Shown: positions 6,043 to 6,313 of the stretch, in pieces | Numbering within the stretch: position 1 is the first letter of the stretch | Layout: every line of letters starts with the position of its first letter | The notes under the pieces: model-generated | What the model saw: only the letters and a program-made list of their open reading frames with translations | Databases searched by the model: none | Told to the model about the DNA's origin: nothing | From: Candidatus Hydrogenedentota bacterium | GTDB taxonomy: Bacteria; Hydrogenedentota; Hydrogenedentia; Hydrogenedentiales; GCA-2746185 | NCBI GenBank assembly: GCA_012965445.1 | Contig: DTSJ01000485.1 | Coordinates: 1 to 6,313 of the forward strand | DNA: 6,313 nucleotides | Reading direction: 5' to 3' | Program-made: the position numbers and the translations under genes

Positions 6043-6313
6043 AATGGAGGATTAGGCAGTTGAAGGTTCCAAAATAGGCGAGCAACGACTGAACGTTCTA
6101 CAGAAATACCACTGCGAAATGAGACCTGCCCGCCGAGTTCGTCGACGTTGAGACCGTTGCAATTGAGAATCTCCAGTGCCTTTGCACGAAGTTCCGGGGT
6201 GAAATCGATCAGCATGTCTTCCGTGGAACCCATAGGCGTGAAAGGGGCAGGTTTGGTCGGAAACGGCTGCGTCGCAGAAGTTTCTTCTCCAGGTACATTG
6301 CTCTGCGGGACCT
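6033..6313 (-). CDS. Fragment resembling a PQQ-dependent dehydrogenase, apparently truncated (possible pseudogene)
   Basis: The frame enters from the right edge and runs 92 codons to the TAA at 6035. The first part, [19 protein letters not shown] followed by [20 protein letters not shown], resembles the segment of PQQ-dependent quinoproteins (glucose dehydrogenase type) that reads roughly PGE-TQPFP-KP and then [16 protein letters not shown]. In those proteins about a hundred or more residues follow, including further propeller blades. Here the similarity ends near residue 55 (ALEILNCNG) and the remaining tail, ending in [13 protein letters not shown], matches nothing I know and looks like translated non-coding DNA. 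An in-frame ATG at 6233 exists, but the conserved part begins upstream of it, so it is not the start. The gene is probably a truncated quinoprotein or remnant. The family call is from memory of short motifs and is moderate. Confidence 0.55.
   Translation of the reverse strand, partial: VPQSNVPGEETSATQPFPTKPAPFTPMGSTEDMLIDFTPELRAKALEILNCNGLNVDELGGQVSFRSGISVERSVVARLFWNLQLPNPPLGS

Overview
The window reads as ordinary bacterial chromosome of moderate GC, by eye slightly above 50%. Coding is dense, mostly with clear Shine-Dalgarno sites. The gene content points to an environmental heterotroph. A DUF6807 domain fused to a PVC-type membrane-bound dehydrogenase, next to a Gfo/Idh/MocA oxidoreductase and a fragment resembling a PQQ-dependent dehydrogenase, is typical of Planctomycetota and Verrucomicrobiota. 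It also occurs in similar lineages such as Poribacteria, Latescibacterota, Hydrogenedentota and Gemmatimonadota. No rRNA, tRNA or marker protein is present, so the phylum is an inference.

Layout. (1) Positions 1-3293 hold a minus-strand pair. The first gene is a Gfo/Idh/MocA oxidoreductase (3293 to 2169). Twenty bases later comes a large exported DUF6807 plus beta-propeller dehydrogenase (2148 to the left edge, 716 residues visible, C-terminus missing). They look like an operon for oxidising a sugar-like compound. (2) Positions 3294-3532 are a divergent intergenic region with a credible plus-strand promoter and a small dyad. (3) On the plus strand follow a Rid-family (YjgF/YER057c/UK114) protein (3533-3934) and a YaiI/YqxD-family protein (3986-4438), probably cotranscribed, with a hairpin over the second stop codon. 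(4) Next is a secreted serine hydrolase of the class C beta-lactamase/family VIII esterase fold (4571-5848), with its own candidate promoter and a roughly 100-base leader. (5) Positions 5849-6032 are non-coding and carry a perfect 20-bp palindrome, a short decamer tandem repeat and, at the end, a second hairpin. (6) At the right edge a minus-strand reading frame (6313 to 6033) looks like the inner part of a PQQ-dependent dehydrogenase that stops early behind an unrelated-looking tail.

No CRISPR array, integrase, transposase, phage gene or defence system is visible, and I found no convincing undescribed multi-gene system. The points worth a second look are at residue level. Several proteins keep their family fold but lack a residue or motif considered central to that family: the Rid arginine, the Gfo/Idh/MocA EKP lysine and the DUF6807 histidine cluster. 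Others are the probably broken quinoprotein fragment and the repeat-like intergenic block before it.
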